This document shows positions 22,411-37,700 of a stretch of 64,000 nt of DNA, piece after piece; position 1 is the stretch's first letter; every line of letters starts with the position of its first letter. The translations under genes were made by a program, and so were the position numbers. This DNA is from Auanema rhodensis (taxonomy: Eukaryota > Nematoda > Chromadorea > Rhabditida > Rhabditidae): positions 21,266,001 through 21,330,000 of the forward strand of contig OZ059897.1 in NCBI GenBank assembly GCA_964057225.1, given 5' to 3'. The notes below the pieces were generated by a model that saw only the letters and a list, made by a program, of their open reading frames with translations, had not been told where the DNA came from and searched no databases.

Positions 22411-25082
22411 TTAAAGATAAAGAGATGCGGTTTTCAAAATTAGATTCCCCATGTCCATATTAGTCTAAAAACAAATTTTTATTGATATTGGTGCATGGTA
22501 ACCATGACTTTGAAATTTACGTGAACTTTAATTTATGCTAATTGAATGTACACGTGATGTGCACTTGGTATGTAACTCGCTTCACGTGAAAGATAAAGAG
22601 ATGCGGTTTTCAAAATTAGATTCCCCATGTCCATATTAGTCTAAAAACAAATTTTTATTGATATTGGTTCATGGTAACCATGACTTTGAAATTTACGTGA
22701 ACTTTAATTTATGCTAATTAAATGTACACGTGATGTGCACTTGGTATGTAACTCGCTTCACGTGAAAGATAAAGAGATGCGGTTTTCAAAATTAGATTCC
22801 CCATGTCCATATTAGTCTAAAAACAAATTTTTATTGATATTGGTTCATGGTAACCATGACTTTGAAATTTACGTGAACTTTAATTTATGCTAATTAAATG
22901 TACACGTGATGTGCACTTGGTATGTAACTCGCTTCACGTGAAAGATAAAGAGATGCGGTTTTCAAAATTATATTCCCCATGTCCATATTAGTCTGAAAAC
23001 AAATTTTTATTGATATTGGTGCATGGTAACCATGACTTTGAAATTTACGTGAACTTTAATTTGTGCTAATTAAATGTACACGTGATGTGCACTTGGTATG
23101 TAACTCGCTTCACGTGAAAGATAAAGAGATGCGGTTTTCAAAATTAGATTCCCCATGTCCATATTAGTCTAAAAACAAATTTTTATTGATATTGGTTCAT
23201 GGTAACCATGACTTTGAAATTTACGTGAACTTTAATTTATGCTAATTAAATGTACACGTGATCTGCACTTGGTATGTAACTCGCTTCACGTAAAAGATGA
23301 AGAGATGCGGTTTTCAAAATTAGATTCCTCATGTCCATATTAGTCTAAAAACAAATTTTTATTGATATTGGTGCATGGTAACCATGACTTTGAAATTTAC
23401 GTGAACTTTAATTTATGCTAATTAAATGTACACGTGATGTGCACTTGGTATGTAACTCGCTTCACGTGAAAGATCAAGAGATGCGGTTTTCAAAATTAGA
23501 TTCCCCATGTCCATATTAGTCTAAAAACAAATTTTTATTGATATTGGTTCATGGTAACCATGACTTTGAAATTTACGTGAACTTTAATTTATGCTAATTA
23601 AACGTACACGTGATGTGCACTTGGTATGTAACTCGCTTCACGTGAAAGATAAAGAGATGCGGTTTTCAAAATTAGATTCCCCATGTCCATATTAGTCTAA
23701 AAACAAATTTTTATTGATATTGGTTCATGGTAACCATGACTTTGAAATTTACGTGAACTTTAATTTATGCTAATTAAATGTACACGTGATGTGCACTTGG
23801 TATGTAACTCGCTTCACGTTAAAGATAAAGAGATGCGGTTTTCAAAATTAGATTCCCCATGTCCATATTAGTCTAAAAACAAATTTTTATTGATATTGGT
23901 GCATGGTAACCATGACTTTGAAATTTACGTGAACTTTAATTTATGCTAATTGAATGTACACGTGATGTGCACTTGGTATGTAACTCGCTTCACGTGAAAG
24001 ATAAAGAGATGCGGTTTTCAAAATTAGATTCCCCATGTCCATATTAGTCTAAAAACAAATTTTTATTGATATTGGTTCATGGTAACCATGACTTTGAAAT
24101 TTACGTGAACTTTAATTTATGCTAATTAAATGTACACGTGATGTGCACTTGGTATGTAACTCGCTTCACGTGAAAGATAAAGAGATGCGGTTTTCAAAAT
24201 TAGATTCCCCATGTCCGTATTAGTCTAAAAACAAATTTTTATTGATATTGGTTCATGGTAACCATGACTTTGAAATTTACGTGAACTTTAATTTATGCTA
24301 ATTAAATGTACACGTGATGTGCACTTGGTATGTAACTCGCTTCACGTGAAAGATAAAGAGATGCGGTTTTCAAAATTATATTCCCCATGTCCATATTAGT
24401 CTGAAAACAAATTTTTATTGATATTGGTGCATGGTAACCATGACTTTGAAATTTACGTGAACTTTAATTTGTGCTAATTAAATGTACACGTGATGTGCAC
24501 TTGGTATGTAACTCGCTTCACGTGAAAGATAAAGAGATGCGGTTTTCAAAATTAGATTCCCCATGTCCATATTAGTCTAAAAACAAATTTTTATTGATAT
24601 TGGTTCATGGTAACCATGACTTTGAAATTTACGTGAACTTTAATTTATGCTAATTAAATGTACACGTGATCTGCACTTGGTATGTAACTCGCTTCACGTA
24701 AAAGATGAAGAGATGCGGTTTTCAAAATTAGATTCCTCATGTCCATATTAGTCTAAAAACAAATTTTTATTGATATTGGTGCATGGTAACCATGACTTTG
24801 AAATTTACGTGAACTTTAATTTATGCTAATTAAATGTACACGTGATGTGCACTTGGTATGTAACTCGCTTCACGTGAAAGATCAAGAGATGCGGTTTTCA
24901 AAATTAGATTCCCCATGTCCATATTAGTCTAAAAACAAATTTTTATTGATATTGGTTCATGGTAACCATGACTTTGAAATTTACGTGAACTTTAATTTAT
25001 GCTAATTAAACGTACACGTGATGTGCACTTGGTATGTAACTCGCTTCACGTGAAAGATAAAGAGATGCGGTTTTCAAAATTA
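22411..25082 (+). repeat. Satellite B 8-mer duplication (offset 1408 bp)
   Basis: Rare variants recur with an offset of exactly 1408 bp, or 8 x 176. They include CACGTTAAAG (22409, 23817), TAATTGAATG (about 22540, 23948), AAATTATATTCCCC, GATCTGCAC (about 23262, 24670), ATTCCTCATG, GATCAAGAG and AACGTACAC (about 23602, 25010). The homology begins between 22345 (a TTACATGAAC change present only in copy 1) and 22411. It ends before 25083, where copy 2 has TATATTCC and copy 1 does not. One internal difference seen is GTCCGTATT near 24217. Confidence 0.85.
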
Positions 25083-27765
25083 TATTCCCCATGTCCATAT
25101 TAGTCTGAAAACAAATTTTTATTGATATTGGTGCATGGTAACCATGACTTTGAAATTTACGTGAACTTTAATTTGTGCTAATTAAATGTACACGTGATGT
25201 GCACTTGGTATGTAACTCGCTTCACGTGAAAGATAAAGAGATGCGGTTTTCAAAATTAGATTCCCCATGTCCATATTAGTCTAAAAACAAATTTTTATTG
25301 ATATTGGTTCATGGTAACCATGACTTTGAAATTTACGTGAACTTTAATTTATGCTAATTAAATGTACACGTGATGTGCACTTGGTATGTAACTCGCTTCA
25401 CGTGAAAGATAAAGAGATGCGGTTTTCAAAATTAGATTCCCCATGTCCATATTAGTCTAAAAACAACTTTTTATTGATATTGGTTCATGGTAACCATGAC
25501 TTTGAAATTTACGTGAACTTTAATTTATGCTAATTAAATGTACACGTGATGTGCACTTGGTATGTAACTCGCTTCACGTGAAAGATAAAGAGATGCGGTT
25601 TTCAAAATTAGATTCCCCATGTCCATATTAATCTAAAAACAAATTTTTATTGATATTGGTTCATGGTAACCATGACTTTGAAATTTACGTAAACTTTAAT
25701 TTATGCTAATTAAATGTACACGTGATGTGCACTTGGTATGTAACTCGCTTCACGTGAAAGATAAAGAGATGCGGTTTTCAAAATTAGATTCCCCATGTCC
25801 ATATTAGTCTAAAAACAAATTTTTATTGATATTGGTTCATGGTAACCATGACTTTGAAATTTACGTGAACTTTAATTTATGCTAATTAAATGTACACGTG
25901 ATGTGCACTTGGTATGTAACTCGCTTCACGTGAAAGATAAAGAGATGCGGTTTTCAAAATTAGATTCCCCATGTCCATATTAGTCTAAAAACAAATTTTT
26001 ATTGATATTGGTGCATGGTAACCATGACTTTGAAATTTACGTGAACTTTAATTTATGCTAATTAAATGTACACGTGATGTGCACTTGGTATGTAACTCGC
26101 TTCACGTGAAAGATAAAGAGATGCGGTTTTCAAAATTAGATTCCCCATGTCCATATTAGTCTAAAAACAAATTTTTTTGATATTGGTGCATGGTAACCAA
26201 GACTTTGAAATTTACGTGAACTTTAATTTATGCTAATTAAATGTACACGTGATGTGCACTTGGTATGTAACTCGCTTCACGTGAAAGATGAAGAGATGCG
26301 GTTTTCAAAATTAGATTCCCCATGTCCATATTAGTCTAAAACAAATTTTTATTGATATTGGTTCATGGTAACCATGACTTTGAAATTTACGTGAACTTTA
26401 ATTTATGCTAATTAAATGTACACGTGATGTGCACTTGGTATGTAACTCGCTTCACGTGAAAGATAAAGAGATGCGGTTTTCAAAATTAGATTCCCCATGT
26501 CCATATTAATCTAAAAACAAATTTTTATTGATATTGGTTCATGGTAACCATGACTTTGAAATTTACGTGAACTTTAATTTATGCTAATTAAATGTACACG
26601 TGATGTGCACTTGGTATGTAACTCGCTTCACGTGAAAGATAAAGAGATGCGGTTTTCAAAATTAGATTCCCCATGTCCATATTAGTCTAAAAACAAATTT
26701 TTTTGATATTGGTGCATGGTAACCAAGACTTTGAAATTTACGTGAACTTTAATTTATGCTAATTAAATGTACACGTGATGTGCACTTGGTATGTAACTCG
26801 CTTCACGTGAAAGATGAAGAGATGCGGTTTTCAAAATTAGATTCCCCATGTCCATATTAGTCTAAAACAAATTTTTATTGATATTGGTTCATGGTAACCA
26901 TGACTTTGAAATTTACGTGAACTTTAATTTATGCTAATTAAATGTACACGTGATGTGCACTTGGTATGTAACTCGCTTCACGTGAAAGATAAAGAGATGC
27001 GGTTTTCAAAATTAGATTCCCCATGTCCATATTAATCTAAAAACAAATTTTTATTGATATTGGTTCATGGTAACCATGACTTTGAAATTTACGTGAACTT
27101 TAATTTATGCTAATTAAATGTACACGTGATGTGCACTTGGTATGTAACTCGCTTCAGGTGAAAGATAAAGAGATGCGGTTTTCAAAATTAGATTCCCCAT
27201 GTCCATATTAGTCTAAAAACAAATTTTTATTGATATTGGTTCATGGTAACCATGACTTTGAAATTTACGTGAACTTTAATTTATGCTAATTAAATGTACA
27301 CGTGATGTGCACTTGGTATGTAACTCGCTTCACGTGAAAGATAAAGAGATGCGGTTTTCAAAATTAGATTCCCCATGTCCATATTAGTCTAAAAACAAAT
27401 TTTTATTGATATTGGTGCATGGTAACCATGACTTTGAAATTTACGTGAACTTTAATTTATGCTAATTAAATGTACACGTGATGTGCACTTGGTATGTAAC
27501 TCGCTTCACGTGAAAGATAAAGAGATGCGGTTTTCAAAATTAGATTCCCCATGTCCATATTAGTCTAAAAACAAATTTTTTTGATATTGGTGCATGGTAA
27601 CCAAGACTTTGAAATTTACGTGAACTTTAATTTATGCTAATTAAATGTACACGTGATGTGCACTTGGTATGTAACTCGCTTCACGTGAAAGATGAAGAGA
27701 TGCGGTTTTCAAAATTAGATTCCCCATGTCCATATTAGTCTAAAACAAATTTTTATTGATATTGG
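25083..27765 (+). repeat. Satellite B region with clustered 175-bp monomers
   Basis: About 15 monomers, ordinary at first. From 26160 there is a pair of 175-bp monomers: one ends AAATTTTTTTGATATT and precedes GTAACCAAGACTTTG, the next has TCTAAAACAAA. This pair recurs at about 26170/26338, 26700/26866 and 27578/27742, offsets of about 3 and 5 monomers. Singletons include CTTCAGGTGAAAG near 27155 and CAACTTTTTATTG near 25465. No other sequence type interrupts the array. Confidence 0.75.
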
Positions 27766-30700
27766 TTCATTTTAACCATGACTTTGAAATTTACGTGAAC
27801 TTTAATTTATGCTAATTAAATGTACACGTGATGTGCACTTGGTATGTAACTCGCTCCACGTGAAAGATAAAGAGATGCGGTTTTCAAAATTAGATTCCCC
27901 ATGTCCATATTAGTCTAAAAACAAATTTTTATTGATATTGGTTCATGGTAAACATGACTTTGAAATTTACGTGAACTTTAATTTATGCTAATTAAATGTA
28001 CACGTGATGTGCACTTGGTATGTAACTCGCTTCACGTGAAAGATAAAGAGATGCGGTTTTCAAAATTAGATTTCCCATGTCCATATTAGTCTAAAAACAA
28101 ATTTTTATTGATATTGGTTCATGGTAACCATGACTTTGAAATTTACGTGAACTTTATTTTATGCTAATTAAATGTACACGTGATGTGCACTTGGTATGTA
28201 ACTCGCTTCACGTGAAAGATAAAGAGATGCGGTTTTCAAAATTAGATTCCCCATGTCCATATTAGTCTAAAAACAAATTTTTATTGATATTGGTGCATGG
28301 TAACCATGACTTTGAAATTTACGTGAACTTTAATTTATGCTAATTAAATGTACACGTGATCTGCACTTGGTATGTAACTCGCTTCACGTAAAAGATGAAG
28401 AGATGCGGTTTTCAAAATTAGATTCCTCATGTCCATATTAGTCTAAAAACAAATTTTTATTGATATTGGTGCATGGTAACCATGACTTTGAAATTTACGT
28501 GAACTTTAATTTATGCTAATTAAATGTACACGTGATGTGCACTTGGTATGTAACTCGCTTCACGTGAAAGATCAAGAGATGCGGTTTTCAAAATTAGATT
28601 CCCCATGTCAATATTAGTCTAAAAACACATTTTTATTGATATTGGTTCATGGTAACCATGACTTTGAAATTTACGTGAACTTTAATTTATGCTAATTAAA
28701 TGTACACGTGATGTGCACTTGGTATGTAACTCGCTTCACGTGAGAGATAAAGAGATGCGGTTTTCAAAATTAGATTCCCCATGTCCATATTAGTCTAAAA
28801 ACAAATTTTTATTGATATTGGTGCATGGTAACCATGACTTTGAAATTTACGTGAACTTTAATTTATGCTAATTAAATGTACACGTGATGTGCACTTGGTA
28901 TGTAACTCGCTTCACGTGAAAGATAAAGAGATGCGGTTTTCAAAATTAGATTCCCCATGTCCATATTAGTCTAAAAACAATTTTTTTTGATATTGGTGCA
29001 TGGTAACCAAGACTTTGAAATTTACGTGAACTTTAATTTATGCTAATCAAATGTACACGTGATGTGCACTTGGTATGTAACTCGCTTCACGTGAAAGATG
29101 AAGAGATGCGGTTTTCAAAATTAGATTCCCCATGTCCATATTAGTCTAAAAATAAATTTTTATTGATATTGGTTCATGGTAACCATGACTTTGAAATTTA
29201 CGTGAACTTTAATTTATGCTAATTAAATGTACACGTGATGTGCACTTGGTATGTAACTCGCTCCACGTGAAAGATAAAGAGATGCGGTTTTCAAAATTAG
29301 ATTCCCCATGTCCATATTAGTCTAAAAACAAATTTTTATTGATATTGGTTCATGGTAACCATGACTTTGAAATTTACGTGAACTTTAATTTATGCTAATT
29401 AAATGTACACGTGATGTGCACTTGGTATGTAACTCGCTTCACGTGAAAGATAAAGAGATGCGGTTTTCAAAATTAGATTCCCCATGTCCATATTAGTCTA
29501 AAAACAAATTTTTATTGATATTGGTTCATGGTAACCATGACTTTGAAATTTACATGAACTTTATTTTATGCTAATTAAATGTACACGTGATGTGCACTTG
29601 GTATGTAACTCGCTTCACGTGAAAGATAAAGAGATGCGGTTTTCAAAATTAGATTCCCCATGTCCATATTAGTCTAAAAACAAATTTTTATTGATATTGG
29701 TGCATGGTAACCATGACTTTGAAATTTACGTGAACTTTAATTTATGCTAATTAAATGTACACGTGATGTGCACTTGGTATGTAACTCGCTTCACGTAAAA
29801 GATGAAGAGATGCGGTTTTCAAAATTAGATTCCTCATGTCCATATTAGTCTAAAAACAAATTTTTATTGATATTGGTGCATGGTAACCATGACTTTGAAA
29901 TTTACGTGAACTTTAATTTATGCTAATTAAATGTACACGTGATGTGCACTTGGTATGTAACTCGCTTCACGTGAAAGATAAAGAGATGCGGTTTTCAAAA
30001 TTAGATTCCCCATGTCCATATTAGTCTAAAAACAAATTTTTATTGATATTGGTTCATGGTAACCATGACTTTGAAATTTACGTGAACTTTAATTTATGCT
30101 AATTAAATGTACACGTGATGTGCACTTGGTATGTAACTCGCTTCACGAGAAAGATAAAGAGATGCGGTTTTCAAAATTAGATTCCCCATGTCCATATTAG
30201 TCTAAAAACAAATTTTTATTGATATTGGTTCATGGTAACCAAGACTTTGAAATTTACGTGAACTTTAATTTATGCTAATTAAATGTACACGTGATGTGCA
30301 CTTGGTATGTAACTCGCTTCACGTGAAAGATAAAGAGATGCGGTTTTCAAAATTAGATTCCCCATGTCCATATTAGTCTAAAAACAAATTTTTATTGATA
30401 TTGGTTCATGGTAACCATGACTTTGAAATTTACGTGAACTTTAATTTATGCTAATTAAATGTACACGTGATGTGCACTTGGTATGTAACTCGCTTCACGT
30501 GAAAGATAAAGAGATGCGGTTTTCAAAATTAGATTCCCCATGTCCATATTAGTCTAAAAACGAATTTTTATCGATATTGGTTCATGGTAACCATGACTTT
30601 GAAATTTACGTGAACTTTAATTTATGCTAATTAAATGTACACGTGATGTGCACTTGGTATGTAACTCGCTTCACGTGAAAGATAAAGAGATTCGGTTTTC

Positions 30701-33700
30701 AAAATTAGATTCCCCATGTCCATATTAGTCTAAAAACAAATTTTTATCGATATTGGTTCATGGTAACCATGACTTTGAAATTTACGTGAACTTTAATTTA
30801 TGCTAATTAAATGTACACGTGATGTGCACTTGGTATGTAACTCGCTTCACGTGAAAGATAAAGAAATGCGGTTTTCAAAATTAGATTCCCCATGTCCATA
30901 TTAGTCTAAAAACAAATTTTTATTGATATTGGTGCATGGTAACCATGACTTTGAAATTTACGTGAACTTTAATTTATGCTAATTAAATGTACACGTGATG
31001 TGCACTTGGTATGTAACTCGCTTCACGTGAAAGATAAAGAGATGCGGTTTTCAAAATTAGATTCCCCATGTCCATATTAGTCTAAAAACAAATTTTTTTG
31101 ATATTGGTTCATGGTAACCAAGACTTTGAAATTTACGTGAACTTTAATTTATGCTAATTAAATGTACACGTGATGTGCACTTGGTATGTAACTCGCTTCA
31201 CGTGAAAGATGAAGAGATGCGGTTTTCAAAATTAGATTCCCCATGTCCATATTAGTCTAAAACAAATTTTTATTGATATTGGTTCATTTTAACCATGACT
31301 TTGAAATTTACGTGAACTTTAATTTATGCTAATTAAATGTACACGTGATGTGCACTTGGTATGTAACTCGCTCCACGTGAAAGATAAAGAGATGCGGTTT
31401 TCAAAATTAGATTCCCCATGTCCATATTAGTCTAAAAACAAATTTTTATTGATATTGGTTCATGGTAACCATGACTTTGAAATTTACGTGAACTTTAATT
31501 TATGCTAATTAAATGTACACGTGATGTGCTCTTGGTATGTAACTCGCTTCACGTGAAAGATAAAGAGATGCGGTTTTCAAAATTAGATTCCCCATGTCCA
31601 TATTAGTCTAAAAACAAATTTTTATTGATATTGGTTCATGGTAACCATGACTTTGAAATTTACGTGAACTTCAATTTATGCTAAATAAATGTACACGTGA
31701 TGTGCACTTGGTATGTAACTCGCTTCACGTGAAAGATAAAGAGATGCGGTTTTCAAAATTAGATTCCCCATGTCCATATTAGTCTAAAAACAAATTTTTA
31801 TCGATATTGGTGCATGGTAACCATGACTTTGAAATTTACGTGAACTTTAATTTATGCTAATTAAATGTACACGTGATGTGCACTTGGTATGTAACTCGCT
31901 TCACGTGAAAGATAAAGAGATGCGGTTTTCAAAATTAGATTTCCCATGTCCATATTAGTCTAAAAACAAATTTTTATTGATATTGGTTCATGGTAACCAT
32001 GACTTTGAAATTTACGTGAACTTTATTTTATGCTAATTAAATGTACACGTGATGTGCACTTGGTATGTAACTCGCTTCACGTGAAAGATAAAGAGATGCG
32101 GTTTTCAAAATTAGATTCCCCATGTCCATATTAGTCTAAAAACAAATTTTTATTGATATTGGTGCATGGTAACCATGACTTTGAAATTTACGTGAACTTT
32201 AATTTATGCTAATTAAATGTACACGTGATCTGCACTTGGTATGTAACTCGCTTCACGTAAAAGATGAAGAGATGCGGTTTTCAAAATTAGATTCCTCATG
32301 TCCATATTAGTCTAAAAACAAATTTTTATTGATATTGGTGCATGGTAACCATGACTTTGAAATTTACGTGAACTTTAATTTATGCTAATTAAATGTACAC
32401 GTGATGTGCACTTGGTATGTAACTCGCTTCACGTGAAAGATCAAGAGATGCGGTTTTCAAAATTAGATTCCCCATGTCCATATTAGTCTAAAAACACATT
32501 TTTATTGATATTGGTTCATGGTAACCATGACTTTGAAATTTACGTGAACTTTAATTTATGCTAATTAAATGTACACGTGATGTGCACTTGGTATGTAACT
32601 CGCTTCACGTGAGAGATAAAGAGATGCGGTTTTCAAAATTAGATTCCCCATGTCCATATTAGTCTAAAAACAAATTTTTATTGATATTGGTGCATGGTAA
32701 CCATGACTTTGAAATTTACGTGAACTTTAATTTATGCTAATTAAATGTACACGTGATGTGCACTTGGTATGTAACTCGCTTCACGTGAAAGATAAAGAGA
32801 TGCGGTTTTCAAAATTAGATTCCCCATGTCCATATTAGTCTAAAAACAATTTTTTTTGATATTGGTGCATGGTAACCAAGACTTTGAAATTTACGTGAAC
32901 TTTAATTTATGCTAATCAAATGTACACGTGATGTGCACTTGGTATGTAACTCGCTTCACGTGAAAGATGAAGAGATGCGGTTTTCAAAATTAGATTCCCC
33001 ATGTCCATATTAGTCTAAAAATAAATTTTTATTGATATTGGTTCATGGTAACCATGACTTTGAAATTTACGTGAACTTTAATTTATGCTAATTAAATGTA
33101 CACGTGATGTGCACTTGGTATGTAACTCGCTTTACGTGAAAGATAAAGAGATGCGGTTTTCAAAATTAGATTCCCCATGTCCATATTAGTCTAAAAACAA
33201 ATTTTTATTGATATTGGTTCATGGTAACCATGACTTTGAAATTTACATGAACTTTATTTTATGCTAATTAAATGTACACGTGATGTGCACTTGGTATGTA
33301 ACTCGCTTCACGTGAAAGATAAAGAGATGCGGTTTTCAAAATTAGATTCCCCATGTCCATATTAGTCTAAAAACAAATTTTTATTGATATTGGTTCATGG
33401 TAACCATGACTTTGAAATTTACGTGAACTTTAATTTATGCTAATTAAATGTACACGTGATGTGCACTTGGTATGTAACTCGCTTCACGAGAAAGATAAAG
33501 AGATGCGGTTTTCAAAATTAGATTCCCCATGTCCATATTAGTCTAAAAACAAATTTTTATTGATATTGGTTCATGGTAACCAAGACTTTGAAATTTACGT
33601 GAACTTTAATTTATGCTAATTAAATGTACACGTGATGTGCACTTGGTATGTAACCCGCTTCACGTGAAAGATAAAGAGATGCGGTTTTCAAAATTAGATT

Positions 33701-36700
33701 CCCCATGTCCATATTAGTCTAAAAACAAATTTTTATTGATATTGGTTCATGGTAACCATGACTTTGAAATTTACGTGAACTTTAATTTATGCTAATTAAA
33801 TGTACACGTGATGTGCACTTGGTATGTAACTCGCTTCACGTGAAAGATAAAGAGATGCGGTTTTCAAAATTAGATTCCCCATGTCCATATTAGTCTAAAA
33901 ACGAATTTTTATCGATATTGGTTCATGGTAACCATGACTTTGAAATTTACGTGAACTTTAATTTATGCTAATTAAATGTACACGTGATGTGCACTTGGTA
34001 TGTAACTCGCTTCACGTGAAAGATAAAGAGATTCGGTTTTCAAAATTAGATTCCCCATGTCCATATTAGTCTAAAAACAAATTTTTATCGATATTGGTTC
34101 ATGGTAACCATGACTTTGAAATTTACGTGAACTTTAATTTATGCTAATTAAATGTACACGTGATGTGCACTTGGTATGTAACTCGCTTCACGTGAAAGAT
34201 AAAGAAATGCGGTTTTCAAAATTAGATTCCCCATGTCCATATTAGTCTAAAAACAAATTTTTATTGATATTGGTGCATGGTAACCAAGACTTTGAAATTT
34301 ACGTGAACTTTAATTTATGCTAATTAAATGTACACGTGATGTGCACTTGGTATGTAACTCGCTTCACGTGAAAGATAAAGAGATGCGGTTTTCAAAATTA
34401 GATTCCCCATGTCCATATTAGTCTAAAAACAAATTTTTTTGATATTGGTGCATGGTAACCAAGACTTTGAAATTTACGTGAACTTTAATTTATGCTAATT
34501 AAATGTACACGTGATGTGCACTTGGTATGTAACTCGCTTCACGTGAAAGATGAAGAGATGCGGTTTTCAAAATTAGATTCCCCATGTCCATATTAGTCTA
34601 AAACAAATTTTTATTGATATTGGTTCATTTTAACCATGACTTTGAAATTTACGTGAACTTTAATTTATGCTAATTAAATGTACACGTGATGTGCACTTGG
34701 TATGTAACTCGCTCCACGTGAAAGATAAAGAGATGCGGTTTTCAAAATTAGATTCCCCATGTCCATATTAGTCTAAAAACAAATTTTTATTGATATTGGT
34801 TCATGGTAACCATGACTTTGAAATTTACGTGAACTTTAATTTATGCTAATTAAATGTACACGTGATGTGCACTTGGTATGTAACTCGCTTCACGTGAAAG
34901 ATAAAGAGATGCGGTTTTCAAAATTAGATTTCCCATGTCCATATTAGTCTAAAAACAAATTTTTATTGATATTGGTTCATGGTAACCATGACTTTGAAAT
35001 TTACGTGAACTTTATTTTATGCTAATTAAATGTACACGTGATGTGCACTTGGTATGTAACTCGCTTCACGTGAAAGATAAAGAGATGCGGTTTTCAAAAT
35101 TAGATTCCCCATGTCCATATTAGTCTAAAAACAAATTTTTATTGATATTGGTGCATGGTAACCATGACTTTGAAATTTACGTGAACTTTAATTTATGCTA
35201 ATTAAATGTACACGTGATCTGCACTTGGTATGTAACTCGCTTCACGTAAAAGATGAAGAGATGCGGTTTTCAAAATTAGATTCCTCATGTCCATATTAGT
35301 CTAAAAACAAATTTTTATTGATATTGGTGCATGGTAACCATGACTTTGAAATTTACGTGAACTTTAATTTATGCTAATTAAATGTACACGTGATGTGCAC
35401 TTGGTATGTAACTCGCTTCACGTGAAAGATCAAGAGATGCGGTTTTCAAAATTAGATTCCCCATGTCCATATTAGTCTAAAAACACATTTTTATTGATAT
35501 TGGTTCATGGTAACCATGACTTTGAAATTTACGTGAACTTTAATTTATGCTAATTAAATGTACACGTGATGTGCACTTGGTATGTAACTCGCTTCACGTG
35601 AGAGATAAAGAGATGCGGTTTTCAAAATTAGATTCCCCATGTCCATATTAGTCTAAAAACAAATTTTTATTGATATTGGTGCATGGTAACCATGACTTTG
35701 AAATTTACGTGAACTTTAATTTATGCTAATTAAATGTACACGTGATGTGCACTTGGTATGTAACTCGCTTCACGTGAAAGATAAAGAGATGCGGTTTTCA
35801 AAATTAGATTCCCCATGTCCATATTAGTCTAAAAACAATTTTTTTTGATATTGGTGCATGGTAACCAAGACTTTGAAATTTACGTGAACTTTAATTTATG
35901 CTAATCAAATGTACACGTGATGTGCACTTGGTATGTAACTCGCTTCACGTGAAAGATGAAGAGATGCGGTTTTCAAAATTAGATTCCCCATGTCCATATT
36001 AGTCTAAAAATAAATTTTTATTGATATTGGTTCATGGTAACCATGACTTTGAAATTTACGTGAACTTTAATTTATGCTAATTAAATGTACACGTGATGTG
36101 CACTTGGTATGTAACTCGCTTTACGTGAAAGATAAAGAGATGCGGTTTTCAAAATTAGATTCCCCATGTCCATATTAGTCTAAAAACAAATTTTTATTGA
36201 TATTGGTTCATGGTAACCATGACTTTGAAATTTACATGAACTTTATTTTATGCTAATTAAATGTACACGTGATGTGCACTTGGTATGTAACTCGCTTCAC
36301 GTGAAAGATAAAGAGATGCGGTTTTCAAAATTAGATTCCCCATGTCCATATTAGTCTAAAAACAAATTTTTATTGATATTGGTGCATGGTAACCATGACT
36401 TTGAAATTTACGTGAACTTTAATTTATGCTAATTAAATGTACACGTGATGTGCACTTGGTATGTAACTCGCTTCACGTAAAAGATGAAGAGATGCGGTTT
36501 TCAAAATTAGATTCCTCATGTCCATATTAGTCTAAAAACAAATTTTTATTGATATTGGTGCATGGTAACCATGACTTTGAAATTTACGTGAACTTTAATT
36601 TATGCTAATTAAATGTACACGTGATGTGCACTTGGTATGTAACTCGCTTCACGTGAAAGATAAAGAGATGCGGTTTTCAAAATTAGATTCCCCATGTCCA

Positions 36701-37700
36701 TATTAGTCTAAAAACAAATTTTTATTGATATTGGTTCATGGTAACCATGACTTTGAAATTTACGTGAACTTTAATTTATGCTAATTAAATGTACACGTGA
36801 TGTGCACTTGGTATGTAACTCGCTTCACGAGAAAGATAAAGAGATGCGGTTTTCAAAATTAGATTCCCCATGTCCATATTAGTCTAAAAACAAATTTTTA
36901 TTGATATTGGTTCATGGTAACCAAGACTTTGAAATTTACGTGAACTTTAATTTATGCTAATTAAATGTACACGTGATGTGCACTTGGTATGTAACCCGCT
37001 TCACGTGAAAGATAAAGAGATGCGGTTTTCAAAATTAGATTCCCCATGTCCATATTAGTCTAAAAACAAATTTTTATTGATATTGGTTCATGGTAACCAT
37101 GACTTTGAAATTTACGTGAACTTTAATTTATGCTAATTAAATGTACACGTGATGTGCACTTGGTATGTAACTCGCTTCACGTGAAAGATAAAGAGATGCG
37201 GTTTTCAAAATTAGATTCCCCATGTCCATATTAGTCTAAAAACGAATTTTTATCGATATTGGTTCATGGTAACCATGACTTTGAAATTTACGTGAACTTT
37301 AATTTATGCTAATTAAATGTACACGTGATGTGCACTTGGTATGTAACTCGCTTCACGTGAAAGATAAAGAGATTCGGTTTTCAAAATTAGATTCCCCATG
37401 TCCATATTAGTCTAAAAACAAATTTTTATCGATATTGGTTCATGGTAACCATGACTTTGAAATTTACGTGAACTTTAATTTATGCTAATTAAATGTACAC
37501 GTGATGTGCACTTGGTATGTAACTCGCTTCACGTGAAAGATAAAGAAATGCGGTTTTCAAAATTAGATTCCCCATGTCCATATTAGTCTAAAAACAAATT
37601 TTTATTGATATTGGTGCATGGTAACCAAGACTTTGAAATTTACGTGAACTTTAATTTATGCTAATTAAATGTACACGTGATGTGCACTTGGTATGTAACT
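27766..37700 (+). repeat. Three copies of a 17-20-monomer satellite B HOR
   Basis: Seven rare markers recur in the same order three times: TTCATTTTAACCATG (27766, 31284, 34625), GATCTGCAC (about 28361, 32230, 35219), AAACACATTTTT (about 28626, 32496, 35485), CAATTTTTTTTGAT (28979, 32848, 35837), CTTCACGAGAAAG (30141, 33482, 36823), AACGAATTTTTATCG (30560, 33901, 37242) and AAGAAATGCGG (30861, 34202, 37543). Copies two and three are 3341 bp apart at the first marker and at the last three, but 2989 bp apart in the middle. Copy two thus has two extra monomers early (with GTGCTCTTGG near 31527 and CTAAATAAATG near 31681) that copy three lacks, and copy three has two more later. Confidence 0.85.
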
